Source: Perilla frutescens (taxonomy: Eukaryota; Streptophyta; Magnoliopsida; Lamiales; Lamiaceae). Taken from it: a stretch of DNA of 64,000 nt. Below the pieces are notes generated by a model. It searched no databases. It had not been told where the DNA came from and saw only the letters and a program-made list of their open reading frames with translations. Below are positions 34,677 to 47,142 of the stretch, in pieces (positions within the stretch are counted from its first letter, which is position 1; the number at the start of each line of letters is the position of its first letter). The position numbers and the translations under genes are program-made. The DNA lies in assembly GCA_026008535.1 (NCBI GenBank), contig BRKX01000018.1, forward strand, positions 22,204,088 to 22,268,087. The letters are read 5' to 3'.

Positions 34677-37091
34677 TCAAGGACACTTATGCATGATGAG
34701 AAAGACATATGTGTCTTGTATCAAACTTTCTGTTATTGTCAGTGCTTCGATGGCCTCAAATATCTTTTTAGATCCCTCTTCTATAATCATTCTAGCATCT
34801 TTATTTTCTTGAGCCTTGATAAGTACACTGTGGTACTGCCTTGCCATCTTATGCCTCCAACTGTTAAAAGTGATCGTCCCTGCAATCTGATCACCTGAAT
34901 TTGCAACTTTATCCCACAAGTCTTTTTTCACAATTTTCGTCCATCTTTTCATAATATAACAAATGGGTATTTGCTGTACTGAATTTCTGTCCAATATTCT
35001 CAAGCTATGAGAACACGCCAATCCATACTCCTCAAATCTCCCACACGTGCAGCTTATGAAATTTTGCCCATGAAAAAAATTCACTCTATGAGCAGTGTCA
35101 GTATCATGATTTTGAACATCATACACTCTAACCTTGTAATTCTTCACTCAATACATTAACAGTTGACAATATAGATTTCAATAGCTCATCATCAAAATCA
35201 GTGAACACAGATAGTGTGTATACCTCAGAAGCATGCTTGAGTATTCATATAAGTGGAATACGCGAGATTGGTATCACTCTTGAGCATTCAAATTCATCAG
35301 CTTGTTCTCGACTTCTCCATTGTTGGACTGTTCTCTTAAAAAATGTGTAGAACTCGTGCAGATTTGTAGCCTTGCTTGCCTTGAATCCGATTGCATTGTT
35401 TATACTCTCACTCCATTGGGAATAAAGAATTCTGGCTGAAAAGTAGTCCTTATTGTACGCGGTGCACCATTTTTCTCTCAAGTCATAAAGTCGTGCAAAC
35501 CAAGTATTGCCTTTCAATCTATGAACTGATACCATTGATGCCCAACATCGCTCAAATTCTTCTCTGTTTATACATCCAGTTAAACATCTTTGAAAAGCAT
35601 CATTGAAGGCCTCGTTGCCTTTCAGTCTCCCAAAATGACTTACCGCATTCTGGTACAAATGCCATATGCAGAGTCGGTATCGTGCATCTGGAAAGACCTG
35701 AGCATCATTCAAAAATTTTACTATTTTGCACTACAAGTATCATCTACTAATAAGAAAAGTATCACGGAAAGAGTAACAGGTATATCTTTGACAGTGCATT
35801 TGTAATTGCAAGATCTTGATCAGTGAATATTGTCACCGGACATTTCAGCTTCATCGATTTCTTGAAAACCTCAAACAACCATTCAAATGTATCAATCTTT
35901 TCATCCATTAAGAATGCACACCCAACACATGATATTCTTCTTATGGTTATTAAGTCCAATAAAGGGGGCACAAATCATGTTATACTTGTTAGTTCTATAG
36001 GTCGTGTCAAAAACTAGCACGTCACCATATAGATGATAATCTTCACACGTCATCGAGTCTTTCCAGAAAACATTGGATAGCCTTCCATCACTATCCAACT
36101 TGAATCTATAAAAAAAGTCTTCATCTTCAGCTTTGTCTTGACATAACATGTCTACAAAACTTTATGCATCCCACACTTCAATTTGTTTCATCTTCATTTT
36201 GTTTACAAAATTATGGTGATCCTTTATCGTATGGCCAACCATATGCTCACCCCCGCTTCTTTTACCATGTATCGATATGAATCATTTGCTCTCATGCCAA
36301 AGAAAATCATGTCTTGAATAAGATCAACTTTGTCATGTGTAATTGATCGATGAGATCTGTGCATGTGACTCAATTCTTTCCTAGACAACTCATGGTTATG
36401 TTCTTCAATGTGCTCTATCACTTCAAGTAACCCATCTCGGCCCTTCTTCACTCTCAAATCTCAATGATGCCTTATAATCTGTCCGTGTAATATTTCTTTT
36501 CTATTTTCTCTTTCCTTTTTCGCCGCTCGAAGTAGATGATGATGAGCTTTTTTTAAGTCCTTCACTTGAACAAACATAATACTTCTCTATAACAACACCA
36601 GTACTATTGTTCATTTGAGTATTTTTCATGACACTAAAGCCAACCTCTCGAGTATGTTGACAATACAATTCATACATCTCTTGAAAGTTATGTCTCTTGA
36701 AATCAATTAGAGAGCCACTGAGGTCTAATGTATCAACTGTATTACATAAAAGTAACAATAATTACATATCAAAGTATCATAATATGTTAAAGTAATGCGA
36801 AATAATTTAAGATTTTTCACATTTTCCAGGTAATGTAATATTCTGCTCATTTTCATCCACAAATTCTTGATGCTCATTCCCAGATTTTACAAGTACGACT
36901 TTATCTACTTCATTCACCACAACAATAGCATCTACGATAGACAAAAGTAAGATTGATCACCTAACAAATTTTTATATATATTGAAGTTTTAAAATTCAAA
37001 ATAAGAGTTATTTACTCTGTTCATTTTCAGTAATGGATTCTTCAAGCTCATCCCTAGATTTTCCAAACATGGCTATAGGTTGTGCATCCAT
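34677..37091 (-). pseudogene. FAR1/FHY3-related (Mutator-type transposase) gene, decayed
   Basis: Exons 37091-37016 and 36931-36821 splice to a long third exon from 36736. The FAR1 DNA-binding region is readable (EMYELYCQHTREVGFSV to HIEEHNHELS). It is followed by the MULE transposase core (VFDTTYRTNKYNMICAPFIG, FTDQDLAITNA, ARYRLCIWHLYQNA) and a SWIM zinc finger (ISCTCGRFEEYGLACSH) near 35000-35060. It is broken by a 7-bp duplication frameshift near 36460, a TAA near 36155, a 1-base shift near 35945, a TGA near 35252 and another shift near 35150. Between the NALSK and VFPDARY coding parts (35775-35705) lies about 75 bp rich in AAGTATCA with no GT at the expected donor. In plants this family includes both transposases and light-signalling factors. 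The decay and surroundings favour a transposase. Confidence 0.88.
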
Positions 37092-37584
37092 TTTATATAG
37101 TATTCCTTTTCGATCTTTAAAAAAAAAAAGAATTTTAACTCAGATTGTATAAACCTAGCTACAATAATGGTGAGGTTGAATTTACCTCAATATCAATAAA
37201 ACGTACTTGTAATTGAGATTTTGCACTGAATTTGAGACCGATTAAGCCTTCACGATTTGTTATCGACGGCAACGAGCTCCTGTTTGTAGAGTTTGATGTA
37301 AGGCGGGGACTATAATTTTGTTTGCGATTTTCCTTTCGCGATTTCTTTCCGACGGGGAAGAGCGTCTCCTTGCGGTGGCTGATCGAAGTTAATTTGGATT
37401 TCGTTGCCGGCTTCGCGAATGGTGAGAGGTAACGAGGAGCAGTTTTTTTCAGTGGACTGCAATATTTTTTTTTTTAGTTTGGGCGGCCCAGATCGGAATT
37501 GGTATGGGCCAACCCGTCTGACTTATCCAATATATCAGACTAGTGCAGGTAAGTATTCCTCAATTCATATTTGAACTATTCCCC

Positions 37585-37615
<31 letters not shown>

Positions 37616-37929
37616 AACATAATTTACAAACGATTTTTTTTTTATCCGAATAAGCTCGAATCGAAATCAAAGAAGGCTGGCCGATTGACATCCTAATTGA
37701 AACGAATTGGTTGACGGCCTGTGCGAATTCTACAAGGAAAGCGTTTATAGACCATGGTTACAACTTACATGCCATTTCCGAACGTGGTCTTAGTGACTGT
37801 CGGAAAAATAAAAATAAAAAAATGCCTACTACTGTAAAAAGAAAAAATAAAAATATTTAACCCGAGTCTGAAAGCTACCATCTCCAAATTCCCGAGTCAA
37901 TTTGGAGCCCTCAATTCTTAAATTCTGGC

Positions 37930-40900
37930 ATGGACGAACAACAATCCCTCGGATCACTGAAGAAAATGCTGAAAACGGAGGAGAAAATAGGTAGCGGCGC
38001 CCTAAATATTGACGATTTAGGGGACGATCTCATGCAAAACATTCTCACTCGGTTGCCGGCTCTATCCTTCGCATCGGCGGCGTGCGTTAGCCGCTCCTGG
38101 AACTCTCTCTGCCATCGCGTCCTCTCCTTTCCCAAACTCTGCTCCGCCGTATCTTTTAATCCTATGCTTGAGGTCCCAACTCCTTTTACTTTTTATTTTT
38201 TTATTTTTTATCTGAGTTTGATAATAATAATTGATAAATGCCCATAACTCTTTTTTTTCTTTGCCATTTTCCCAATTTGAGTGCATGCAGTTTTATTTGT
38301 TAATTATAGTCCGATTGGCGGACTAAGAAAGTGATCTTGCAGTGCAGATTGTCCGATTCTTATGAATTATGGCAAACTGAAAGATTTTGCCCTCGGAATT
38401 TAGGTTTTAATCTCATATACATTTTGTGTTATGTGATAGTTGGTCTAGATTTTACTTAAATTATCTTGGTAATGCCATTTCATCCGACTTATTATCATTT
38501 AATGACTTAAACAAAGCTATAGTCACCAGATTAACACAACCCATATCAGCGTACGCTTGACACATTGTTGTTGTATCTCGGATTGGGCTATTTTCATAAC
38601 TGCGGCGTTAACTATGTAAGAACAATGAGAGCTATGAGTAAAAGAAACTATGGTGTGGGAGTTATTTAGACTTTTGAATTTTGAGTGCCCATGAGATACA
38701 GTTGAAGGAACTAAACGCTTTTCGTTTTTCCATTTTTTTTCTTCAGTTTTCAATATATGCTTAGACTAAGCACTAAGCAGCTTAGTTCATCTTGGTTCTC
38801 CACTACAATAATATATTTAGCTGTTGTGGCTTTAGAATGCTGTGAATGAGGTTGTGGAGAAGGTCTTACTTGAACCAATTCGCCCTCATTTTGTGATGGC
38901 CTCCATTGGCCCCCACTTTGGCTTGCAAGCAGCCTTCCAACTGGTATGATTCATCACTTTTGTAATAAATATGTACATGTCTAGGGGAGTTATACTTGCC
39001 TATTTTTCCGACTAGATAGTTAGAAATGGTGTATTTTTGCAGATTGAAGGGAAATTTGGTTCCAGGATTCCTGTCATTGTCAATGTGTGTGAGGGAGTTA
39101 TTGGCAGGGATGTGCTCTCAGATCAGTTTGTAGAGGTAACAATCCATAAAAATGATTCTAATTGAAAATTTTCTTACACAACCATGAATTTCTAAAAACT
39201 GGGCTTCTCCCCCCATGGAATTGTTATTCCATGCGATATTGCTGCTTAACTGCACATAATTATGATTTTAGTAGTTCAGATATCCTTCACATTCAAATTG
39301 GATATGGAGACAAATGGTTTTTCTTTTATTACTTTTTAGTTTTTAGGTCTCGGTTATACAGTGATGTGCAAGACTTAATGGTCTAGGTTCAATGGGAAAT
39401 AACAGAGGAGGAAGATCATGGTGCTGAATTGCTGGAGGAGAATGTGAAGGGGGGGATTTCATTGACAGTCGGATTTTTACCAGGACTAAAGGCCCATATA
39501 ATTCCTCTGTTGAATAAGGTAAGCATGGTTATCTCCAACTACATCTTTTCGTGACAATGGGATTTATTTTCAAGTCTAAAATGAACATAGGGAAGAAACT
39601 TCACTGTGCTATCAGATTCTGTAGCACATCAGATTCTATATAATGGACTTCCATTTGTTTGAGGTAAAAAGAAAAAAGAAAAAAGAAAAAAGTAAAGCCG
39701 ATTTCTTTTTGTGCTATTGATCAATTAATAGTTAAATGTTATACTATTCTACAAGTTTAAAGCTAAGCTATATGGAGATGCTTGCAAATGTCAGGAACCT
39801 CGGGGCATTCTTATTGAAGACTTTGTAATGAACATTAGAGAAGCTACATCAACTGTCTCAGATTCTGCATCTCCCGCTGGAATCATATTGTTTTCTGTGA
39901 GTTAAAGCATGTAATTTTTTGTGTTCATCTATCTCCTTCAAAATGATGCTTTTAAATGATATACTTCTTCCTTGAACTAATATTGATGGTTGCTTCTTTC
40001 TTTTTATTTTTTTAGCTTCGCACGAGCTCAGGCTGTCATTTAATTTCCTTTAATATTGTATCAGAAAAAAAAGTTGTGTTCTTGGTATATGAAAAAACTT
40101 GGTAGCAACAACTTGTGCCTAAACAAAACTAGGCACTCTTAATAGTTTATTGATAAAAGGCAAATTGAGATATTGCATGTACAAGGCTGGAACATTGATA
40201 ACTTTATGAGGCGATACATTGTTATATACTTTGAAAGATCTCATAATGCAATATGTGTCTGACGTTAGAACTAAATGATGTGCCAGGACGGGGAACGAGA
40301 CATCAACCCAGTTCTTCAAACACTTGGTGAGTAACCAATGATTGGACGTTCATGCCCATTACATTTTTCAAAATATAAATCTGTATTTAATCCAAAAAGG
40401 CAACAAGTATACTAAAGTGGACTAAGTTTAATGAAACTTGATTTTTGATGTTTCAATGTAATTAGAGTGGATAATTTACTCCTTTTTTGTTGGCTGTTGT
40501 TCTTAGAATATGCCTTCTCCGAGGACACCTTTGTTGTTGGTGATGGAGGCAGTCAATTCTCATATAGAAGTGATAGTATTACCAATTCGCCAAATTCCAG
40601 TTGTGTTGCAGTTGCCTTATTATTTGCAAGGGATAGGACCAAGCCTTTGGGTGAGTTCATCCTTCATTTTGGCCTTGTGAGAAAAATTTCTTATCAAGAA
40701 CCAAGTACACAATATTAACAAAACTGTTGGTACTTAAATTGCTACCATCAATGTTGTCTTCTATTGCTAATTGTGTGTTTGTATTACTATTTGCAGATAT
40801 TGGAGAAACTCAATTCCATGTCATGCTATCTACTGGCATATCACCAATCGGGCCCACATACAAGGCAGCTTCAGTTAAATGTCGGAAAAGTTCTACATGG

Positions 40901-42894
40901 CTCACTGCATCTAGAGAAACAGTTCATGGGCACCTTGATGGCCAAGCTATTTTAGAGGAAATTTATGATGAGGTATCATGACCCATCAGTGTCCATCTAA
41001 TTGGTTGTCAATGTTTTGCATGGTTGGTAAAGCTAGATAGACACTGAATAATTTTCCTTTTTTACATCTGGCTGGTGGTTGTTCTACATTTGCTTTGTAG
41101 ATGGAGTTAACATTAGAAGCTTACCATTTTGTACTTCACATATGTACTGTGTAATTCTAGCATAGTTCATTGATTGAAGTTTCTAATTGACAACAATCAA
41201 TCACTCTAAAGGATACAATATTGAGGCAATAATTTTTCTTTTCATAGTTAACCGTCACTGTAACTATTACTAAAAAGACCGTCGAGCCTTTCATCATTCC
41301 TCACCTTTTTGCTGTTGTATGTTACACAGAAGTCAGAGTGTCTTGCTTTCTGTGGATCAAGTTTTGGATTATATGATACTGCTACTGCTACTTTCTGCCT
41401 TTAAGGGAAAGCATTTCAATATTAAAATCTTTCATAAATTCCTTTTAATTTCTTTCTTTTATATTATTGTGCAGCTTGGAGATCGTATACAGTATCCTGC
41501 CTTCTATGTTGGAGTAACGAAAAGAAGAAAATGCTCAGTTGGGATGGAAAGAGTAAGACGGATGCAATTTCTTGAATTCCATGAAGTTCGGGGGTAATAT
41601 ACAAGTCTATAATATCACTCCTCATCAGTTATAAATTGTCTCTTCCGATTGTAGGTTCAACTTACATTGAGCAAAGTAAGATTACAACTAGAAATCTTAG
41701 GATTATCGGATGAGTTATTTTTGGACACTAGTTACTTGTATGAATTAACTAAAGGCAAAGGTCTAAGTCACCTCTCATGATTTGTTTATCTTCTGAAAGT
41801 ATATACCCTTGGTGCAAAAAAAGTTGTCTACAAAGACAAGAGTTGAATTAGCTGATCTAAGATATATGATCTTTATATCTTCAATCCTGGAAAGTCTATA
41901 GCATTCCTTGCATTTGTATATTAATTTAGTAAAGGATGCTTGCCGTTCAATGAAGACTGCATCATCAACAACCTTTTGTTGATAATAATAATTATGTAGT
42001 GGAACATATTAATAACATGGATTGATTGTATGGAAACATCTTAAAAATACTTGTTAAAAGCTAAGACGCATACTTTGGTCCATCTCATTAGCTCGTAGAG
42101 AATTGTGTGGCCATGTTTACCGCATTTATTTACGTAGTTTGTTAGATAGAAAGTTGAATCCTTTGTTACTCGGAAAAAAAAAAAAGAAAGAAAGAAAGAA
42201 AGAAAGTTGAATCCTTTGGACACAAGTAACCTCTGAACTAAATTTCCTAAGTCCTATATCTTGTGAACTTATTAGCATGTATGTCCAGTGAGATTAAGCT
42301 ATTAGATGAAGTGCATTCTTTGACTTGCTTGAAATATTACAAGTTTCTGGCCAAGAGCCCTGACTTTTTTCTTGGCTTATTTCATTGTTGTCTTCAATTG
42401 TAAACAAAATGAGTAGTGTTTTTTTTTTCTCTCTCTTCAGAGGGGATGAAGAATACCTGATGGTGAATTCTGTTGGTATTAAAACTGGAGACCCGTTCCG
42501 TTTCTACATCTCAGATTCAGGAGCTGCTTTGTCATCTTGCACCAGAGTCTCCAATAACCTCATGCATCTGAAGCTAAATTGCGACAATAGTAACACCAAT
42601 GTAAGCAATGTTGTTGATCATTGTGACAAAAGAAAAGTCTTTGGTGGCATTATCTTTTCTTGCTGTGGCCGAGGTGACTCTTTCTTTGGACTCCCTGGTA
42701 TTGATAGCTCGCCTTTTCTGAAAAACTTTCCTGGGGTTGCTTTTGGGGGAACTTACTGTGCGGGGGAAATTTGTCGTGGGAATTTGAACTTGTATGACCA
42801 AGAAAATGAAGAAGGTGATCTTGTCCACTGCAGTCAGCATGTCTACAGTGCTGTTTACTTGGTCATGTCATACTGTCCGCCGCCACAACATTAG
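37930..42894 (+). CDS. F-box protein with FIST C-terminal domain
   Basis: This is a likely substrate receptor of an SCF ubiquitin ligase. Ten exons with GT-AG borders and matching phases are 37930-38172, 38836-38943, 39043-39135, 39387-39518, 39795-39896, 40287-40326, 40507-40650, 40797-40972, 41475-41593 and 42441-42894, giving 536 residues. The F-box is at about residues 25-65 (IDDLGDDLMQNILTRLPA, then CVSRSWNSLCHRV). The rest resembles the single-copy plant F-box/FIST_C family (Arabidopsis At5g63520 type): GFLPGLKAHIIPLL, FVVGDGGSQFSYRS, and at the C-terminus FGGIIFSCCGRGDSFFG and FPGVAFGGTYCAGEI. The FIST domain is a predicted small-ligand sensor; its ligand in plants is not known. The start was chosen because no upstream in-frame ATG fits and the F-box follows at the usual distance. 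The gene is head to head with the FAR1-like pseudogene. Confidence 0.95.
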
Positions 42895-43910
42895 ATGTAT
42901 ATCATCTGGTGTCGGTGTACTGGAAGGTTTCTTGTTGCTCTCCTGCGATGGAGATGAGCTTGCAAAGTAGATACATTTGGGAAGATGTAGAATTCCTAGA
43001 GATTTTAGCTTCAAGGCCCATAAATAATGTTTATGATCATTGTGCAGGAGCATTATGTTATGTGACATGCCTGCTATATGTAAAGTATTTGCATTTAATC
43101 TTTTAATTTTGATGAAAATGGTGGCTGCATATTGTTGATGAATTTCGAAATATTGCTTGATAGCAATGTTGAGGACACCAATTTTGTCGTAATCTACTAC
43201 TATCATAAAAGAGCCATGTTTTACAAAATTTGATTGACCTATTATATCCCTATATCACATAATATATTTAAGGGTAATAATGTAATCTAAAATAATTATG
43301 GATATTTATAATTTATTTGAATGTATCTTTAATGATTATAATAACTCGATAGGTAGGTTTTTAACGACTTGAAATTCTCACCATGGATGTCAATCAGTTT
43401 ATATATTAGAAAAACACCTTATTTAAAAAGTACGACCATTATATTCAAAATTATTAATTCACCAATATTTCAATTCAATTTATTTTTTTACTAATGTGAA
43501 TCTTTGATGAACCATTATGAATTATCTTGGAAACTTTTCCAATAAGTGCAAGAGAATAACCTAATTTTTAAACTTAATTTGTGACTTTGTAATAGACAAT
43601 TACTATGAAAACTTTATTTTTAAATACCTTCTTAGCATTTATGTATCTATATTGGTTGATAAGATCAAAATTGCGAGTCCTAAAAACATCAAAATTTTCA
43701 ACAAACTCAAAACTAAACAAAAATATAAATTAAGATCAAAATTGTGAGTCCTAAAAAACATAAAGTTTTTTAATAAACACAAAACTAAACAAAAACAAAA
43801 ATTAAAGAACACAATTAAAATACATGAAGATTATTTGATAATTCTAAAAGTAGCCAAATACTATCTTCAAAATTGTCAACTAAATTTACGTGAATAGTTT
43901 ATAATTTATA

Positions 43911-43975
43911 GTAGTAGTGGTGGTAGTAATGGTAGTAGTGATAGTAGTAGTAGTAGTAGCGGTAGCAGTAGTAGT
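43911..43975. repeat. (GTA)n-type trinucleotide microsatellite
   Basis: An imperfect run of GTA/GTG/GCA triplets over 65 bp in non-coding DNA. Confidence 0.9.
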
Positions 43976-44175
43976 CATCGAAAAATTAATTAAATAATTT
44001 AAATTATTAAGTATACATAATTTTTTTTTTATAAAAATATATATATGAATTAGTTTTGTCTATTAATATCTAAACGAGAGGTTACACATGCAACACACGT
44101 AATCTACATTCTCACGCAAATTTTTGTTATAATATTTATGAGAAATTTAAGAATAATTTGCTAGGATTTATATAA

Positions 44176-44710
44176 AGGGCAAAGGACACAAAAAAAACAC
44201 CCAAACTATATGCCCAATCCCACCTACACGTACGAATTATTTTTTGACCCAAACAAACACCTAAACTATTTGAAAAGTACAATCGGTCTCTTCAACTATT
44301 CAAAATATATCACATTCACACTTTTTGTTTTAACACTGTTAACTTTTCCGTTAAATAATATGCTCATATGATTGATTCGAACGATGATACCATATATTAT
44401 GGTATAGTTAGAAAGCCCTCTTCATGGACTTTCTAATTATACTCTCAATTTGTCAATCAGGTGTTAAACGATGGAGAAATATCGATGACGAGGGTTTGTA
44501 TTATGAATTAAATTTTAAATCTCGATACCGATTCGATGTTGGATTTTGAAATTAAAACAGGGGTTTGAAACTTCATAGGATGGGCTATTTGGCCGTGGTT
44601 TCAATTTATCCGATCGGAATTCTTAGGTGATAGAATTGAGCTTGACACATTTTAATTAACAGAAAAAAGTAGCGGTGTTAACTTCAAGTGTCAGTTTGGC
44701 CCTTTGCCCT
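44176..44710. mobile_element. Miniature inverted-repeat element (535 bp)
   Basis: It begins AGGGCAAAGG and ends CCTTTGCCCT, a perfect 10-bp inverted pair. It has no coding capacity and contains phrases such as CACCCAAACTAT found in dispersed plant repeats. Flanks are AT-rich on both sides and no clear target duplication is readable. Confidence 0.6.
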
Positions 44711-45085
44711 ATTTTAAATAATTATCTCAATAGTGTCTTTTACTTATTGACAAAAACTTGTGTAAAAGCATCTTCCAGGCTAGGCCAAAATATGTAATTA
44801 AGATTGATGAATATATATCCGAATCCAAACTCAAATTCATTGGTACATTTTTGTCATTTTGTTGGTGTTTCAATTGTGTTTGGATCGAGATGTTGACCAG
44901 TCTTATGAATTTTGACCCGTAATATTCCAGAAACAAAGCTTTCACTTCAATTGCAAGTCTGCAATGTCCATCCTCTCTTTGAATTAAAATTTTCTTAGAC
45001 GAATCTTCAATATAAATCCATATGATATGTATGTATCACTATAAATATTGTATCATCTCATTAGATAGAGGCTTTGACATCACCA

Positions 45086-46080
45086 AAAAAGGGAAAAATT
45101 GTTGGGAAAAATGGGGAGGTCTGAGAATCGCTGATCCAGAAGACTTGACCTTTATAAAGATCAGAGGAGTAACAAAAGCAACGAAGCTATTCCCAAAGAA
45201 GACCTAATCCAGTGGAAAAGATCAGAGAAAGAGAATTAGCGGAGCTAAATCGGTGTGAAAACAGAAGACCGGCTGTGCAGATTAGAGAAGTAACCAACAT
45301 CAACTAATTAGAGGACAGTCACAACAGAGAATATGTCCGTTCTGACAAAGCACAAAGAGCAAACGAGAAGATTCCTTAACATTGCATCGAAATGGTTTAA
45401 AGTTAGATGGAGGTTCAAAGAAAATCAGAGGACATGTTTCCATTTTTGGAAATAAATCTCCAACGTCCAAAAGTCAAAGTTAGAAGACAAATGTATGAAT
45501 ACCCAAGGAAAAAATAAAATTGTTGTGTTGGAAGAAGGCCAATCAGGGTGCTCCCTGAAGTGACTGATCACAGAATGTTAGATCAAGGATAAATAGAAGA
45601 CTCCCGAAGTACAAGAAATCAAAATATTCCTCCAACGGATAAGTTGAATTCTCTTCCTATAAAAGGAACACTTCACAGTCATCTGTGAAGTAATGAATGA
45701 ACAAATGAACAAGTAGAAAAATGAGCAAGCCCTCGAGCATTCTAGCATTCCAAATTTCTTAATCTAAGAAGCCCAGTCTTTCTACAGAGAGTTTAGTTTA
45801 CACCTTTGTATAATCTTGGGAGATTTAAAACCCCATCGTAGCTGCAATAACACCTTATCCTATCAAAGAGAAATTGTGAGTTGAGTAGTTCTTTTTTTAG
45901 GAAAAAGTTGAGAGGTTGTTGAAGCTTGAAATAGAATGACAGATCTCTAGCAATCGCAGTTGTGAGTTGATAGGATGACTAAGAAGTAAGACCTTGTAAT
46001 AGACCTAAATGATTCTTGACCAGCCTGGAACAAAAAGATGACTAAGAAGTAAGAATATAACTTGATGTTGTTAAATAATA
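45086..46080 (+). mobile_element. Retroelement-like promoter/leader sequence
   Basis: The block begins near TGTTGGGAAAAATGG and has a CTATAAAAGG box at 45657-45666. A long leader-like region follows, with phrases (AATCGCAGTTGTGAG, GATTCTTGACCAGCCTGG) of the kind seen in plant LTR or pararetrovirus-like repeats. A roughly 60-bp part near 45905-45965 is repeated in diverged form at 50538-50600. There is no coding region. Whether it is an LTR, a pararetrovirus leader or something else is undecided. Confidence 0.35.
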
Positions 46081-46199
46081 TATTAGCTTACTTAATCCTT
46101 ATAATTCCCACACCAATGGTTATAGGCGAAAGCGGCTTTGTCCATAAATTTACAACATAAAATAAACTAAAATCAAGGCAAGAGGAAAGCGGGACAAAC

Positions 46200-47008
46200 C
46201 GTGTCCCAAATCTGTAACTTCATCGGTTTGTTGTCTATCGTGACCATTCTTGCCCCAAACTCAACACTAATAGTCAAGTCATGAACTGGCTGAAATCTTT
46301 TGTCGGTGAACTGCAGAAGCAGACATGATTTCCCGACACCTGCACAAAATATTTGAGGTCAGTCATCCTCGAGTTCATTGAGATCAATTGTTTTGGATAT
46401 CTTGTATTAGAGAAAATACACATCACAAAAAACCAACACAAACTAAGACAAGTGCAAGTCGTGTGACACAACATCCAAAAACATACAAAATATATCATCC
46501 AAATTCCACAATGGCATTGCTAGTCTGCTACCATGACTTATTTAGATCATTCTACTAATTCAATTCCTGAGCTCAAAGACTCAAAGCAACCAAAATTCAC
46601 GTACAATCAAATGCAGAAACTCATACTTCTTCAGTAACATCTGCTTCAACTATATGCATGCCCTGGAATATATGAATCTTAATCTACTTCAAATAAAACC
46701 ATAACTTCCAAAATCATCTATATATATATATATAATTACCGATTTAAACTATTACATGAAACGTCCGATAGCATAAAAAGTGATTCTCATCTGATAAATG
46801 CAGCTGGCAAAGAATTCGATTAAAACACAATCTCTATAACCCAGATCAGAAAACGCTAAATTCAAACCGAAAAAAACAATTAGTTAACATCATTCACGCA
46901 CGATACCAATAAAATGGATCGGAATTAACAAAATCAAACCTAGAAAAGTGAGAAAAAAATACCAGTATCGCCGATAATAATGTACTTGAACAGATAAGCG
47001 TATGACAT
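46200..47008 (-). pseudogene. Truncated RAB2/RABB1-type small GTPase gene
   Basis: RABB1 proteins are Golgi/ER trafficking GTPases of about 210 residues. Only the first 62 codons remain, in two exons: 47008-46963 (MSYAYLFKYIIIGDTG) and 46339-46200 (VGKSCLLLQF to LQIWDT). The P-loop GDTGVGKS is intact across the splice, but the effector-loop region reads TISVEFG where the family has TIGVEFG. The second exon ends at a proper GT donor after IWDT, exactly where RABB1 genes have an intron. The third exon (starting AGQESF in the family) is absent, and retroelement-like sequence begins instead. It is a fragment, either truncated in place or captured and moved. Confidence 0.9.
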
Positions 47009-47142
47009 GGTTTTACATGATCAATCTCCAAACTTTGTAAAAAAATCAATATGAATAAGAAATAATAAGAGAGATCCGATGAATTTAAAGAATGAATTCT
47101 TGCAAAATGAAACAAATGAATATGATGAATTGCTCTTTGAAT

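Larger units (their letters stand above)
31790..37521. mobile_element. Candidate Mutator-like element with FAR1-type transposase
   Basis: The block runs from TCAGACGGGTCGGGTCC (31790) to the inverse of TCAGACGGGTTGGCCC (ending 37521), an imperfect inverted pair of about 16 bp. It encloses a decayed FAR1/FHY3-like gene on the - strand and a transcript-like region at 31860-33660 with small exon-like pieces but no recognised protein. AAGTATCA words are scattered across it (32.6-33.0, 34.0, 34.49, 35.74 and 36.77 kb). No 9-bp target duplication could be found, so the borders are an inference. Confidence 0.4.
42895..45085. other. Intergenic region after the F-box gene
   Basis: This holds the F-box 3' UTR, an AT-rich spacer with a duplicated AAAATTGYGAGTCCTAAAAAC phrase near 43665 and 43736, a (GTA)n microsatellite at 43911-43975 and a miniature element (next entry). 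No gene is seen. Confidence 0.5.

Noticed and set aside
45022..45207. 61-codon frame at the edge of the retroelement-like block
   Set aside because: No recognisable domain. It spans the junction between spacer and repeat and is likely chance.
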